A DNA stretch of 64,000 nucleotides from Syngnathus acus (Eukaryota > Chordata > Actinopteri > Syngnathiformes > Syngnathidae), in the NCBI RefSeq assembly GCF_901709675.1, contig NC_051100.1, positions 1,676,001 through 1,740,000 of the forward strand, in the 5' to 3' direction. Numbering within the stretch: the stretch's first letter is position 1; the number at the start of each line of letters is the position of its first letter. This document shows, piece by piece, positions 26,648-62,200 of the stretch. Below the pieces are notes generated by a model that was given only the letters and a program-made list of their open reading frames with translations, did no database searches and was not told where the DNA came from. Position numbers and translations under genes: made by a program.

Positions 26648-27176
26648 AGGATATACACTGATACACACGATACAAGGCCAGAGTGCATTTGGAACAGTCC
26701 GGAAGTGGGTTTGTGAGTACAGTATTTGTATATGTGTGTGTGTGAGAGTGAGCGTGACACACAGTACCATGTCTAGTTGACAGTAATCGATGGGCACATC
26801 ACTGCACAGTCACAAAGTATTCACAAAGCGTATATACAACAGTTGTGCACGCACAAAAAAAGGAGGCTGTATGACTCTGGGGTACAGATGTTGCATTCAA
26901 ATAGTAACAAAAAATAGGAAATATCAGCTTTGGTGACACGGGACGGAGAGGAAAAAAAAAAGCACATGACAATGACAACGATGTAAAAAAAATGACAGAT
27001 GTACTAAAGCAATAAATATAGATTGGATAAACAATGTTTACACATTGGCACAATTGCAAAGAAAAAAAAAAGATGTGGAAGAGTGAGAAGTGATAATAAA
27101 TAGAGCGTCTGCGGGGTGGAAGAAGAACATGGCGGTGGATTTGCTCCCCATTTTACATATGCTGCAGGCGGGATGA

Positions 27177-27177
<1 letters not shown>

Positions 27178-27212
<35 letters not shown>

Positions 27213-27218
27213 ACACAC
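27178..27218 (+). repeat. (CA)n microsatellite
   Basis: About 20 CA units with one interruption (CATA). It produces meaningless Thr-His or Cys-Val open frames on either strand. Confidence 0.95.
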
Positions 27219-27745
27219 GACCACTCGTCCGCTCAGTGAGGTCGTGCGCTCCATTTGCCGTGTGCACTCTGGAGGGGGAAGGGGGGGTTCAAAGGTCGCG
27301 GCATGTGCTGCCGTCTTGGAAGAACACGTTTGAAAAAGTGGACGAAAACACACACACACACATACAAGATTTTTTTTCCACAAAAGCCAATCATGCTTAG
27401 ATATAAAATAAAATAAAAAAAGAAAAGCTTTTCCTTGTCTCCTGGCTTTTGTCGTTTACAGGTGATGATAGTAATAGCTGCACACTTGATTAGGTATCAT
27501 AGACATGTATATCAACTATATACATATGCATGATGTAGCCTTTTTTTTGAGGCCTGGGATGTTGTTGGTGGACTTTACACAAAAAGACGTGCCGGGATGA
27601 GCGGCGTTACCGTCCCCTCTTTTTTTTTCTCTTTCCACCGTCCAATGCAGCACATCTTCTAGAAAGACAGTGTGCACGTGTGCGCATAGGAAGCAGTCTC
27701 AAGTGTCAAAGTGGGAAGCGGGCGACGGGTCTGTGGACCGGACAG

Positions 27746-49682
<21,937 letters not shown>

Positions 49683-49692
49683 GTTGGCGCTT

Positions 49693-49707
49693 CTACCGGG
49701 ACTCCAT
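49693..49707 (-). promoter_or_regulatory. zmiz1: 4-codon upstream ORF before zmiz1
   Basis: In the 5' UTR part of exon 1, ATG GAG TCC CGG TAG ends 10 bases before the main ATG, in another frame. Its context is weak (T at -3, G at +4). A minimal uORF so close could modulate initiation; this is inference. Confidence 0.45.
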
Positions 49708-52401
49708 GAAACTTCGACCGTTGATCTGCAATACAAGGTCAACCATGTGAGGAGGACAAAAGTATTGTCCTGAGACATCTCGGTCCAGGCTTTCGTTGTC
49801 CTCCATGTGCTCGGGTGCGTACTTCGACGTACTCAAACATTCCCAGAACATGCTGATAAGGTTCTTTGAATTCTGAACCCTAAAGGAAGTTCAGCGCAAA
49901 AGAAATTGGATGGATGGAAAAGCAAAGTGTCTGTTTCCGGGAAAGGTGGACGGTACTAACTGGGACAATATTTGAGAAAATACAGCGTGCAGAATAAACA
50001 GTCGTCCAACAAAACAATTTCCCACCGTAACCAGAACAACAATGAACATCTATTGTACATCATCTCCGTAATAAGCAGGCACATGAAATGCTTTGAGCGT
50101 GCTTAAAAGAAAACCTCCCAGTCAAGCCTAGAAGACAACACTCCCCCCTTTCGTCACAAGCTCATTGGCTCTGGAAAATGGGTTAAATCAGGATTAATAG
50201 GCATGGTGCTGCTTTGCTAGTGAGACCGACCTCTGTCCCTCGCCATCCCAATGTGTTTATCTCACCACAGATTCCTCCACACAAAAGGTGAAACCACAGG
50301 TGGCGGCGGGGGTGGATGGGCGGGGCTGTAATGCACATACATGTGTGCGTGTTCTCAAAAGCTGCTCGGTACTGATAAAGGCTCCCTCAAGACTCCCCGC
50401 GGTGGCAAACGGCGGATGCTCTGCCAGCAAAATGTTCATGGGCGTGCATGCGGTGAGTTGATCTTCCGGAAATGTTGCAAACGCGCACTCTCCCCCTCCC
50501 GAGCATGTCAACATAATAGCGCCAATACTCCTCTTTGATTACGTGCGCAACGGTTAGACTTCAAAAGCGGAAAGAATAAGAGCGTGTTACTAATCCTCCG
50601 AGCTTAGCGGAGTAGAATTACCTACGCTGCATTTAGGACGTCTTGAACATTACGCAGAATTCGGTCAAACGGAGGGAGGACAGGAATGTAGCCTACTTGA
50701 CCGTGAAAATCAGCCCAAACTTATCACCACACTGATTTGGCGCCTATGGCCTAGTTCCGCTGTCGCGCAGTGTCACCTGACATCCAGTAGATGTCTCCCT
50801 CTCCTGTGACTGCTCAAGCTTCATTCACACACATATCACACCCCTGAGCCAGTCGTAGTGCAGGGGAGGGAGGGAGGCAGGCAGGGCTCCTTTAAGCCCT
50901 GACAAGTGCTACAAATCCCTCACAGTCTCTTCTGCGGCCCACTAGCAGGGCACGCTCCAGCCGCCCGCCGGCCGCCCGCCTGACCTTGTGGCTATTGATT
51001 AACTGCTCCTCTTCTTCTCCACTTGTCGCAACACGTACAAAGACACCAGACGAGGACTAGCGCAAAGAACAGCCTTGACGGGGGGAAGTGAACACACCCC
51101 TGCGGACAACGCCACTTTTTCGGGTCTTATGGAGACGGATATATGCATTGGCATCAAATCACTCATTTGTGAACTGAATAAGTCCAGTTGCTAGTCGTTT
51201 GTTTTCCTAATAGGTCAAATTGAGGCAACTATTTGAGGGCGGCGTTCATTTGTCTTCTTGTAAAATGAACAATAGAACAGTAGAAGTTCATCCACGAGCA
51301 ACACTGAGGTGGCCGACAGTTATAAAGAAAATTAAACGACTAAAGTGACGACAAAACCAACGTATTGTAATTTGGTGCTGCTGTTTTGGTCAGCAACAGG
51401 GATTGAATGCCATTTGTAGTTAACTCAGTGTTCATCTAAAAAGGCCAAGAAGTGTAAAGAAATGGACATGACTAAAAAAGTTAATGTTTCATGAAACACT
51501 TTTTTGCTTGTGTAAACCATTTTCGCAGTTGCTACCCATTCTTCACAAATGGGAAAATTATGGAAGTTATTTATTTACTAGTGAAACACCTGGTGATAAT
51601 AATCTGTCATTTTACTTCCAAATGTCCTCCATTCAAGTTGTATTAAAGATGAGCAAGGACTCAACGTGCTAAGAGAGAGCGGTCATGTTTTCTACAATCC
51701 AAGTATTTCATGTCAATTTGTTTTCTGCTCCTCCCTACACAGGCTCGCCTTTTATTGAAGCTGGAAAAGACCTGGCTTGAAGAGTTTGTCCAGGGAAAAC
51801 GCACAAATGTCCAAAATCAATAAACATGGGTTGCCTCAGCACCACACCCCCATCACTCACGGGATGTTGCATAATGTGAACCCCATGTTTACTTTGTAAA
51901 TAATCAGCAATAACAAACATGCTCATCTGCCATGCCATCATGGTGAAAGGGAGGGTGGGGGTAAAAAAAACAACAAGTTAACTGTTGTAATGGCCCCCGC
52001 GCCGCGCCGTGCCCTTGTTTTCCAGAATTTTCCAGTCTTTCTATCGTAGATCTTAATCGTCTCCCAAACATCTTAATCAGCTCCACTCAGCAGAGGTGCA
52101 AAACAAAGGATTACACATCCAATTATGCTGCGACAGCACGAGGAGGAGGCCCGAGTGACAAAACACAAACAAAACTCGACAATTGGAAGCTTCTGCCTCT
52201 TTACTGTGTAAATCACAAAGAAGGCGGGGCGGGGAAGCGAGGTGAAAGCCCACTAAAGTGAAAGCACTGAAGATGCACAAGCAAACAAGTTAATGATCAC
52301 CTGCGTCTCGCTACGTGCACACAGGCTGAAGATTTATTGTCACTCGCTTGTAAACAAGCAAGTTAAAACTGCTGGCTTTTGCTGCTTATAATTTAGAATT
52401 A

Positions 52402-52812
52402 CCGTATTTTCCGACTATAAGGTGCACCTGAAAACCTAAAATTTTCTCAAAAGCCGACAGTGCGCCTTATAGTCCGGTGCGCCTTATATATGGACCAAAT
52501 TCCTAAATTTAAACTGGCCCGAAGCATTGTGTCATGAAATCAATCATAAGTGGCCCACTGAAGACTATGAATCATGAATCAAAAAGACTATGGATCATTA
52601 TTTTGTGATTATAAAGTATTTTGTTGCATCTGAAGTTAAAATAAAAAAGATAAAATGGAGAATGATTTGATTTGGATTAAAAATCTGACATGATGCATTA
52701 ATGGTGCGCCTTATAGTCTGGTGCGCCTTATATAAGGACAACGTTTTAAAATGGGCCATTCATTAAAGGTGCGCCTTATAGTCCGGTGCGCCTTATAGTC
52801 CGGAAAATACGG
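52402..52812 (+). mobile_element. 411-bp TA-flanked MITE, copy 1
   Basis: It begins CCGTATTTTCCGACTATAAG and ends CCGGAAAATACGG, with a TA dinucleotide on each side (52400-52401 and 52813-52814). Inside each end, GCGCCTTATAGTCCGGT-type units repeat, so the terminal inverted repeats are built of short tandem sub-repeats. There is no coding capacity. TA target duplication fits mariner-like or ISL2EU-like transposition; the superfamily is not certain. Confidence 0.85.
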
Positions 52813-53611
52813 TAACAGCATTTTCTTTTTTTTTTTTTTTTTTAAATAAACATCAACTTAACTAATCACCAATCTGAGTTATAGTACTGGTGTCACAAAA
52901 GATATATTTCAAACCCCAAATCCACCGGTGCTTTGCAATACGAAAATATTTCAAGACTGCCAGTTGAAGTTGACTGTTGATTAGGCACTCACACGTTGTG
53001 TGTTTAAAACAAGCACATATTTTAACCTTTCAGTCTGCTAGCTTAACGCTAACACTAACTAACATTCATGTTGCAGTGCTACAACCCTGGTCTAGAGACA
53101 ATATAGGTTCTCAGTCATAGATTATTTATCATGGATGAACAATATTAGTGCCGTCCTGATGATCTGAGAGGTTGAGAGGTGAATAAAGAGTCTTATACTG
53201 CCCACAGGCAACCAAGGCAGGCATACCAGAGCACAATGGCTGTTCAGTTGATAGTGTGACAAAATGAATTTATTCTTAATCCCATCCAATTATGTCAATA
53301 CTGAATGTTTTTACAAAACACAAGATGATGGCCTTTTTTTTGGTTCTTCTCATTAAAATAGACATTATAAAATGTTTTCGGGTGCAAAGCTGGAATGAGA
53401 AATCTTCTGGTTTGAATTAATTTGCCGTGGTTTTACAATGTGTGCAGAAATAATCCAGTGTTCCTTCAGCCTGTCAAGTGTAGAGGGCGGTGGTGAACAA
53501 GTAGAGCTTATTTAACAACAAGAAGTGTCAATGCGGCTTCTGTGGACACAGTGGGGGATCTTCTCTCCATCCTCTCCTTGCCTTTGCTGACATGGCTCTA
53601 TGTCTCTCGCC

Positions 53612-53615
<4 letters not shown>

Positions 53616-53644
<29 letters not shown>
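53616..53644 (+). repeat. (CT)n microsatellite
   Basis: About 14 CT units, followed by pyrimidine-rich sequence to about 53820. Confidence 0.9.
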
Positions 53645-53646
<2 letters not shown>

Positions 53647-55873
53647 CTCCCACAGACACTTTGTGCTTTTTGCTCTTCTATTCTATAGCCCTCAGACATC
53701 ATTAGAGGCGCCCAGCACGTCACTCTTTCTCCACCACCTTCCATTTCCCTCGCTATCATTTTCTTCTCTGCCGAGCCCACCGTCCTTCATATCTCAACCC
53801 CCGCCCCTCCCGCTTCCTGGAGGCCCCTGCCATAACAGGAGGTGGAATGGATTCATTTGCTCTAATGTGGTTGGGGCTGCAGCGTGGCACGGCGCAGCAC
53901 GGTTGTGACACTTTTTCCCCGGGTACGCGTAGCCTCTGTGTCGGGCCGGCCGCCTGTATGCACTTTGTGTGTTTTCAAACAGGCCAATCAACACCACTCA
54001 GCTGCGCCGGCCCTCGTGACCCCCCCCCCCCTACAGTCTCTGTGCACACGCCATTATCTCGAGTGGAAAACTCCCATGGCCAGACAGCCACTCTCATTGC
54101 GTTTATTACACCCCACTCTATTCTATTCTCCTTTTTTTCCCCCCTTCTCAAATTGTTGGGATGGGCAAAATAATCAATTATTTGATTGTTAAAATTTGTG
54201 CTGATTGAGTGGAATTGGTTGTTGATTCATCGGGGCTGGCAATGCTCGGATGAAACCAGCAGAGGTGCTGTTGAGTCAGTCTAGTTTGCAGTCAAAGGCG
54301 GAAAAACATGTAAAACGGATCGACAGTAAGTTCAGTCTCTATGTCTTCAGTATCCCTAACATACTGCGTCATAAAAACGATCTATTTTTAACATCTTACA
54401 TCATCTCTAGTATGCAATAAGTAGTATGCTAGCAAGCAGATGGGTAAAAACACAAATCAGCCACTGTGCGATGTTTTTCCACCCCTGAATACAAAATAGT
54501 ACTGCCCAGTGGCCACGCCACGCAAAATACAGACCAACACAAATATTAACAGATCAGCCTCGGCGGAGGTCTTACCTCCACTGAGCGTCACTCGTTTATT
54601 ATGTTCTACGAACCCCTTCTAATCTAATCCCCAGTCCCTTAGCAAACTAGTAGCTAATAGTCACATGGCTCCCCCAGGCCTTAATAAAACATGGTGTCAC
54701 AGTCGCCAGCCTCGGATATAAATGTGCAATGATGCTGTTTGTTTATCTTGTGTTTTAATGTGACAAGCGGCGGAGCAGCGGGCGGCCATGCCCCGCGAGC
54801 AGCTGTGATGTGGGCGACATGCGAGGAGGCGCTACGCTCACTTCTATAAATACGTCACTTCAGCTGCACAGCATTGCAGGTATGCGCCATCCGATACGCT
54901 CCCCGCAAGTTGATTATGCCGCGAGGTGCCCCCTCTGATGGCCAACGATGCACATTGCCGCCACACCGGCGATTCCCGACGAAGATGCCGACCCCCGTGA
55001 AAGATCATCGGGGTTAACGTGGGATATTATCATATGGTGGTTTAGTAGAAGACGTCTACTAAAAATAGGATTCAAGCCTCAGCTGAAATGCACACTGCTC
55101 AGACAGAGAAAAGAAAAAAAAAAAACCACCAAGGGTTTTATGAAACGTAGTCAATCAAATCATTTACACATCTTATAATTGAGCTTTCAGGTCATCATGA
55201 ATTAACAGACGTTTTGACTATGCGTTGATTTTGATGAACTAATTCCAGAAAAGATAACACGCTTCCTTCACAGCTTGTGTGACAGCTCCCTCTCTTGCAT
55301 AAAGTAAGCGCTCAAAACGAGAGACAGGTTAGATTTTTTTTTTTTAATATCACATTGGATGTTATGACTTTACCCTTTTGGCCAAGGATGATGTTAGGGA
55401 TCCTAATGTTCTACTGAATACAGCACTACACAAAACGAAATTGACATTTATCTTTTTGTATTTTAATGAGTACATATTTGATTGAAATGCGACGACAGTA
55501 ACTGTGATCCACTCATTGCAAAGGCTCTACCTCATTAATCCGCCATTTAACGCCATCTCATCACCATTTTTTAACGTAGGCTACAGTAGGAAATCAGAAG
55601 AAGTATAACACACCTCTGAAGAGCAAACGAGAGGAACGAACACTTAAATGAGAGAGAGCGGAGTTTGGCTTCAGTGTCTCAACAAAGGTAGTTAACCAAA
55701 AACAGCGCAAAGCCACATCACAAGTGATACAAACATCGTTGAAGCACTGCAGAGATTCTTTTTTAATGCATCAATGTGCACTCGAGTGTTGTCTGAAGTG
55801 TTGGAAGCGGCGAGAGGCCCCGTGAGGATGGGAAATGGAGTCATCAGTGAGATGGAAAAAAAAAAACATCATG

Positions 55874-55912
55874 ATGAATGAATGAATGCATGAATGAAGG
55901 AATGAATGAATG
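55874..55912 (+). repeat. Imperfect (GAAT)n microsatellite
   Basis: About nine GAAT-like units with two interruptions. Confidence 0.85.
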
Positions 55913-56200
55913 TCCTGGCTGCCACGTACAATTCTCCACTCGTCACCAAAGGCGAGATTTCTATCGTTGTGTGTGCGCATATCTGTTCTCGCCACACTAG
56001 GTCATCACAGGGAGGAGATGAGAGGAGCATGTGAGTGACAGCGCAGTTTGACATGCTTGTGTAAAACACACCGTATGGCCAGTTAGTACACACACGTTCA
56101 CACACATGCGACTGCCAAACGGGTAAACTGACAAATTCCATGTCCTTAGGTTGCAGTAGCAAAGCGCTGACCCAAATGCAATTAAACAACGTCCAGCGGG

Positions 56201-56282
56201 GTGAGTGAGTGAGTGAGTGAGTGAGTGAGTGAGTGAGTGAGTGAGTGAGTGAGTGAGTGAGTGAGTGAGTGAGTGAGTGAGT
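56201..56282 (+). repeat. (GTGA)n microsatellite
   Basis: About 20 perfect tetranucleotide units. It is open in all frames of the minus strand (Leu-Thr-His-Ser repeats), which creates spurious reading frames. Confidence 0.97.
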
Positions 56283-59200
56283 GTAACACGGGCACACGCA
56301 TGTGCAGGAAGGGTGTGCGCGTGAAAGAGAAACACAGCGACGGGAGGTTGCGGGGTGGGTGGGGGCAGAGCGTGAGACTTGACAAAGAGCGAGTGTGGTT
56401 CAATGTGCTCAGTAAGCCATGAAATGGTATTGGTGCCATTATGGGGGAGGGGCATAAATATATCTGTGACATGCTACCTTGTATCTTATGTGGGTTCATA
56501 TTCAAAATGAAAAGAGTTCTTGCATCAAGATGAGATTGGTTGGGCGGGAATAAATGTATTAAAGAATTAGCCACGCCGCAACAACGAGGCGTTCTAATGC
56601 GACACCACCAGCGCGAAAACCTTCCCCGCACGTTGACTTTCACAGCCGAATCACTTTTTTACCCTTTCTTCACTCGTTTGCTTCTCTCTCCATGACATGC
56701 GTGTACTCAGAGCTGACGGGGCACTCTAAAATGTCCGCGCCAGCTCACATTCAAAGTCAATAGAGTGGTTCGTGACTGGAAAGACAACGGTAGGGCGCCC
56801 CCTTGAGGAAGTACACGAGTACAAGGACGCTGGGACCAAAAGTGTCGCATGCATGAGCAGCCAGCGGGGCAGACAAATCCCAAACAAATCATATTTTCAA
56901 TCCTCTGACATGGTGAAAGTGTTTAATAAGCCGCGAGGCGGCGAGACCTTCCCGCGTGGGTAGAAGGGGGAGAACGATGCGCTCATTCATCTTACCGCGC
57001 CGCACGCGTGTGTACGTGTTTGTTCAGCGCGGCGTGTCAGCACGAGGGCACGGGTAGCGTAGAACACAAAAATGTGTACTCGCTGTGAAAATGAAACCGT
57101 CTAATGGCGCACACAAGGAGTCGCGCGGCGAGGGAGCGCGTTTACTTGTGATCTCAGCATTTGTTACAGAAATACACATAAAAAAAAAACAACAACTCCT
57201 GGTTAACATGGATTCCTAACATGTCAACATGATGCTTGACGGCGCGCGGGAACACAAGCCAACAATGTCTATCTGTTTTTTACAGCTCTGCTAGGTTTGA
57301 ACGGATCACTTTGGAAGCTAAATATAATTGAATATTTGACAACTTAATTTCTTGAATTAATACCAAGTAAATTAGCCGTGCTCTTAATGTCAGGTCATTT
57401 ACGGCGCTAGTGCTAGCTAGGGCTGTTATTTTATTGAAGCTTCAAATGCGTTCTCCTTGACTATTCATCGCAACTTTGCACTTTGATAATCGTATGCCAT
57501 TATGAATAGCCATGTTTGAAAATTGTGCTTGCGCATGTTAATGAATGGCTCAGTTTGGACAGGGGATCGGTGAAGTGAGGCTACATTCTAATCTTGCTAA
57601 CAGTTTTAATAGCGTGAAATCCTTACTTGAAATACTTTTTGATACAGTTCAAGTTTTTTTTTTAATGGTGACAGTTTGATTCTGGAAATTCAATGTTCAT
57701 TACTTCCTATCGTGAAAAATAGCCACTGAGGTTTCATTGTATTCAATAAAGTAGCCGTTTGCTTTGTAAGACATTGTCGGAGAATTTGAAGCATTTTCAA
57801 GCCCCCGTGGACACCCTGGTTGCAGGTTATTAAACTCAGCTTACGCTGGAGGTATTGTATGTTTGAGGCAGGGCAGGGCAGGACAACAGATAAATAGATG
57901 GCAAGAGAGCAACAACAAGAACAACAAGACACAAAAATTCACTCACAACACATTACATGGAGTGGGAGGCCAGCCAGGAGGAACGTGCAGCGGGAGATAG
58001 GAGGGGAAATGGCTGCAGAGCAGGAGAAAGGGGCGGCAAGAGGTCGTCCCTGGGTAATTTGTTCTGGTCCTCTCCCACAGCAGACACACAAGGAGCAGGT
58101 AAACCAATTACAGTATGACATGAATCACAGAGAGTCACCAGCAGGCCCCACCACACCGCAGCGGCTGAAGGTGGTGGGCTTAAGACTCACCAGTTGGTCA
58201 ATTGTGAAGCTCCCTAACCCTATCCACTGACTGCTTTCTTTCCGTTCATGATTGCATTCCATTTATCTTGGAGCTTTATCAGGCCAGGTAGCAGGTATTT
58301 GTGTGGGTTAAGTGGGCTGTTCAAAATGGACCACTATGTCTGTGAAATGTTCACACGAATAAAAACTAACAGTGAATATCACAACGTTAAAATTATCAAT
58401 GTGTAATTATGAATTAAAAAAAGGAATGAAAACAGCTGTGGTGTGGTCACCCCACTCCAAAGAAGATGCAATATAGAAACGTAAAATAAATATGAATGAA
58501 TACATTATTATTCTAAATAAAAATCGGATCAAATCAAGCAAATTTGGAACGAAGCGGAAAATGAAATAAACGTTTTGGGAAGTATAAATAAAATAGTAAT
58601 AATAGACAAATGACAAGTCAAGCATGTAAACTGTGTAGCCCACTCCTCCAGTAGGTCACTAAGTGTGTGTACTTGCTGCATTATGGCTTCAACACACAGG
58701 TCAAATTGACAATAAAAAAAGGATCTTATGTCTGAATATTAGCTCCCAACGGGTTTCAAAGGTAGACATGGGATTTGGGGGCGCTAACCTAACAAAGCCG
58801 AAGCAATTACTTTCATTTTCCTTAATCGCCAAACGGCTGTCACGGCGGGCAAAGTCGTGTCGCGCAAACGCCATCGGCGACGACTTAAACGAGCCCAAAA
58901 CAACTTGTAAATAAACAATCGTCTGCGGTAGGGGTGCGGGGTCCCGGTCTCCCCCTTAATCTTCCAGTTGATGCTAAACCGACAGGAGCGTGGTAAAGGG
59001 AAGAGAATGACTTTGACAAGAGTGGATTAGATATCGCACTCGGCCCTATTGGAGGGGGCTTTATTGCTTGTAGATTCAGGAGGGGTAAACATTTGATGAA
59101 GGGTCTGACGACGCTTGCGAGAGAGGGAAGGATGAAGACGGCGACGGGTAGGCGGGATTGGACAGATGTGGCGGCAGGGGAAAGCGGCGCCTGGCTGCCA

Positions 59201-62200
59201 CTTGCGTATGTTTGCCAAAGCCGCATGCTTGCTCAGTGGGTAAATGCAACACCGGTGAGATGCACTTGGCAGACATTAGCCAACATGCTAAATGTCCCAT
59301 CTTGCTGCCCCTTGACGTTAATCAGATCCCTATTTTGTTTAACTTCGCCGTGGAAATGATGTTTTCATAACCATTTGCATGCCAGGTAGTTGGAATCTGC
59401 CAAATATAGCTAAATTAAGCTTCGGGAAATTCCGTTGATGTCGTGTCCCAGGCCAAGAAGGAATCCATCCAATTTTCGTTGGGATGTATTTTACCTGCTC
59501 TAACATCATGCGAACATTTACAAGAATCCATGATATCATCTCAAACTGCCTCAGTCTGAGACAGAAATGTTGTTAACAACCATGCCCATAAGTCGCCAAG
59601 TATCAAAAATGACTTCATCGAGCATCTTTGTCATGCCTCCACATGTTGGAACTGCCAAAATGTAGCCGCTTAATAGCCTGCAGTGGCTGAACTATATCCC
59701 GCTGGGTCGTCATGGAACTTTTCCGCGCCGCAACCACGAGGCGTTCTAAAGCGCTACCCCGAAGCCCCGGTCCACACAATGACCATCGCATGGATTTTTT
59801 TTTTTTCCGCGCTAAACCTCCAGTGGGCCAAAGAATAGAATTCCTTCTGCAAATATGTCAACGGTTTCCCTAATTCTTTGTTGGCTAATAAAGTAGAATT
59901 CCGCCATGTGCAGGAGTTGCTGTGCATTTTTCTGCTGATCCAATTTTGGATCATTGGACATCTTCTCTCATCACACCCATTGCCCTTTCTTTCCACATTT
60001 CAAGCCATTCTTTCCTTGTTTTTCCCCTCCCTCCCTCCATCTCTCTCTCTATTGTCTCACTTCCATCTCCACCCTCTTCATCCTCGGTCCCCTCTCTTGG
60101 CTCTTTCCACCACCCCCACTCCATGTTCCCTCCCTTACCCCCCTCTCCATTCCTCTGGCCCTAAAACCAGCCCCTCGGCCGCCCGCTTGCGCTCAGATGG
60201 CTGTTACCATGACAACCCCCTTCTTTCAGCTCTGGCAAAAAAAAAAAAATAATGAAGACAATGTGTTTTCCATTTAGATGAGTTTTCAGGCGCGGCAGGG
60301 AGATATGGAGTGTCCATCTTGCCTCCTCTTTCACTGCGGAGGAAATGTAATTAAAAAAAAGAGAGCTTTCTAACTCTGCCTCTTTCTGTCCATCTGTCTG
60401 TCTGTGTGTCTGACACCCCGCACGCTAGCAGCTTGTAACGCAGCCGGCTGGTAAAGCAAGCTCACTGTTGTGACCGCAGCCAAGAAAAAGCAGCGGGGAA
60501 AACGTCTGGCTGCAAACAAACGGCGATGAAATGCAGCAAAGGGCGGCAGGTAGAAAATGAGAAAAGTTCTTGGCGCCGCAAACGCCGATTTCTCTATTGA
60601 TCGATTACGCAGCACAATGAAAGGCACGATCGCAAAATAATGAACATTGCAGCTTTCGTTTGAGAGGTTTATGGGGATGAGAGATGAGGATTTCGTTGCA
60701 TCGCGCTCCAGGCCGGGAATAAAAACCGTGACTGGTGGAGTATTTGTTTTGCGGGTGATTAACTTATACGTAACACAAGCAAGGCAAAACATGTGCTTTA
60801 TACTTTAAAGCTCACACCCAACAGGGAGTGAATTCAGTAGCAACCGCAAAAGTAAAACACGGCTGGGGGTGCAAATCGTTTTTATATAGTGCGATACAAA
60901 ATTCGTGACAATATTGGAAGCCACAAGCCCCACTGAGGAAAAGTTAGCACGTCTGCCTCACGGTTTTACTAAAATCTGAAAGTGTTGGTAGCGCACACAA
61001 AATTTAGCCCCATGAAGCCAGTTATACGTAATTTGGTAGACATTTCAATCATAAGTAGACCCACAAAAAAGACTTGCATCAAATAAACAAACATAGCAAT
61101 TCTGATAGTTTGGTAATACGTAGGCAGCCCATTTGGACACTGCCAGCGGTCCTTCGACAACATCATCGATTTTTTTGCCAGCATATTTGAACCCTTATCC
61201 AAAGATTGCAAACTTGATTAGACCCGCAAAAAAGTTACGAGCCTAAAATTGTTTTCCGAATTGCACAGCGGGCCAGTTGAAGTGTTTTTGCTAGTCAGAT
61301 ATAGCCCGCAGGTTGTCGGTTCACCAACCCTGGTGTCGACAACATTCCGGGTGACAGCAGCGCTCCGATAATATTCATTGTGTATGAAAGGAAAAGCCAA
61401 CGATACACAAGTCACTAAAAATAAAACTCGCCTGCGTAAGTTCACACAAAATTATAAGTTAAAAGTTGGTGTTTTTATGAAGTGCTGAAGTATTTTTTCT
61501 GGATCGCAGCCTCTCGAGCTGGATGTTCCGTTCACCAAATGGAAGAGCAGAAAAAAAAAAAAAAAAGAATCACTTGAAGAAATTAAAGTTTATTGTGCAG
61601 TCTAAGGGTGGTGAGTCAATGAAGTACAGTAATAAATGAATGGAGAGAGGCAGCAGTATATTAAGTGTATGTCTGCCTGTTTACAGTGGAAATAGTGAGT
61701 CAGGGACATTTTCTTTGGGTCTCTTTTCCAGTGTTTATGGAGAGTGGTGAGGAACAACACTTCCTGAGAGGAAAGCCAGCTTTCCGAGACCAGAGCCTCT
61801 TGCTCTCTCGTTCCTCTTCTAGGCCCCTGCAGAAGGGGAAAGCTCTGTCTCCAATTGAGCTTTTCCATTCGCTGATACAAGACTGCTTTACGTGTATGCG
61901 TGCCACAGAGATGATAAACACTAATGCTGGATATGACCCAGAGAGGGAAGATTAATGTATGTACAAAAAGCAAAAATTAAATGACTATGGCATGGTACTG
62001 ATTCAAATCACTCACTACAGGGACACATTTATTCGCATTAAAAGCCTGATCGGAATAAAAATAATAATAATAATGTCTTGACCTCTTTCAGCCTGTTACT
62101 GAGACAAACTAGCTGGCTTGTATGACAACATGTGCGCTGGTGTCTGTCGCAGCAACGTGTTCTGCATTAAGGTCAGCCAAGTGTTTGTTGTTCAATTAGC

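Larger units (their letters stand above)
25540..27745 (-). other. zmiz1: Probable zmiz1 3' UTR
   Basis: Non-coding sequence beyond the last zmiz1 exon. It is rich in A/T, has ATTTA-like motifs, a 14-G run (26634-26647) and CA/TG microsatellites (for example 27178-27218). Long mammalian ZMIZ1 3' UTRs make a UTR of this size plausible. No other gene is recognisable. Confidence 0.5.

Noticed and set aside
50930-51000. CpG-rich patch as a zmiz1 non-coding first exon
   Set aside because: A donor-like AAG|GTCAGG exists on the minus strand, but nothing else fixes an exon or a transcription start.
55869-56643. Overlapping minus-strand frames of about 140-150 codons with Leu-Thr-His-Ser repeats
   Set aside because: Produced by the (GTGA)n microsatellite; flanking residues show no domain.
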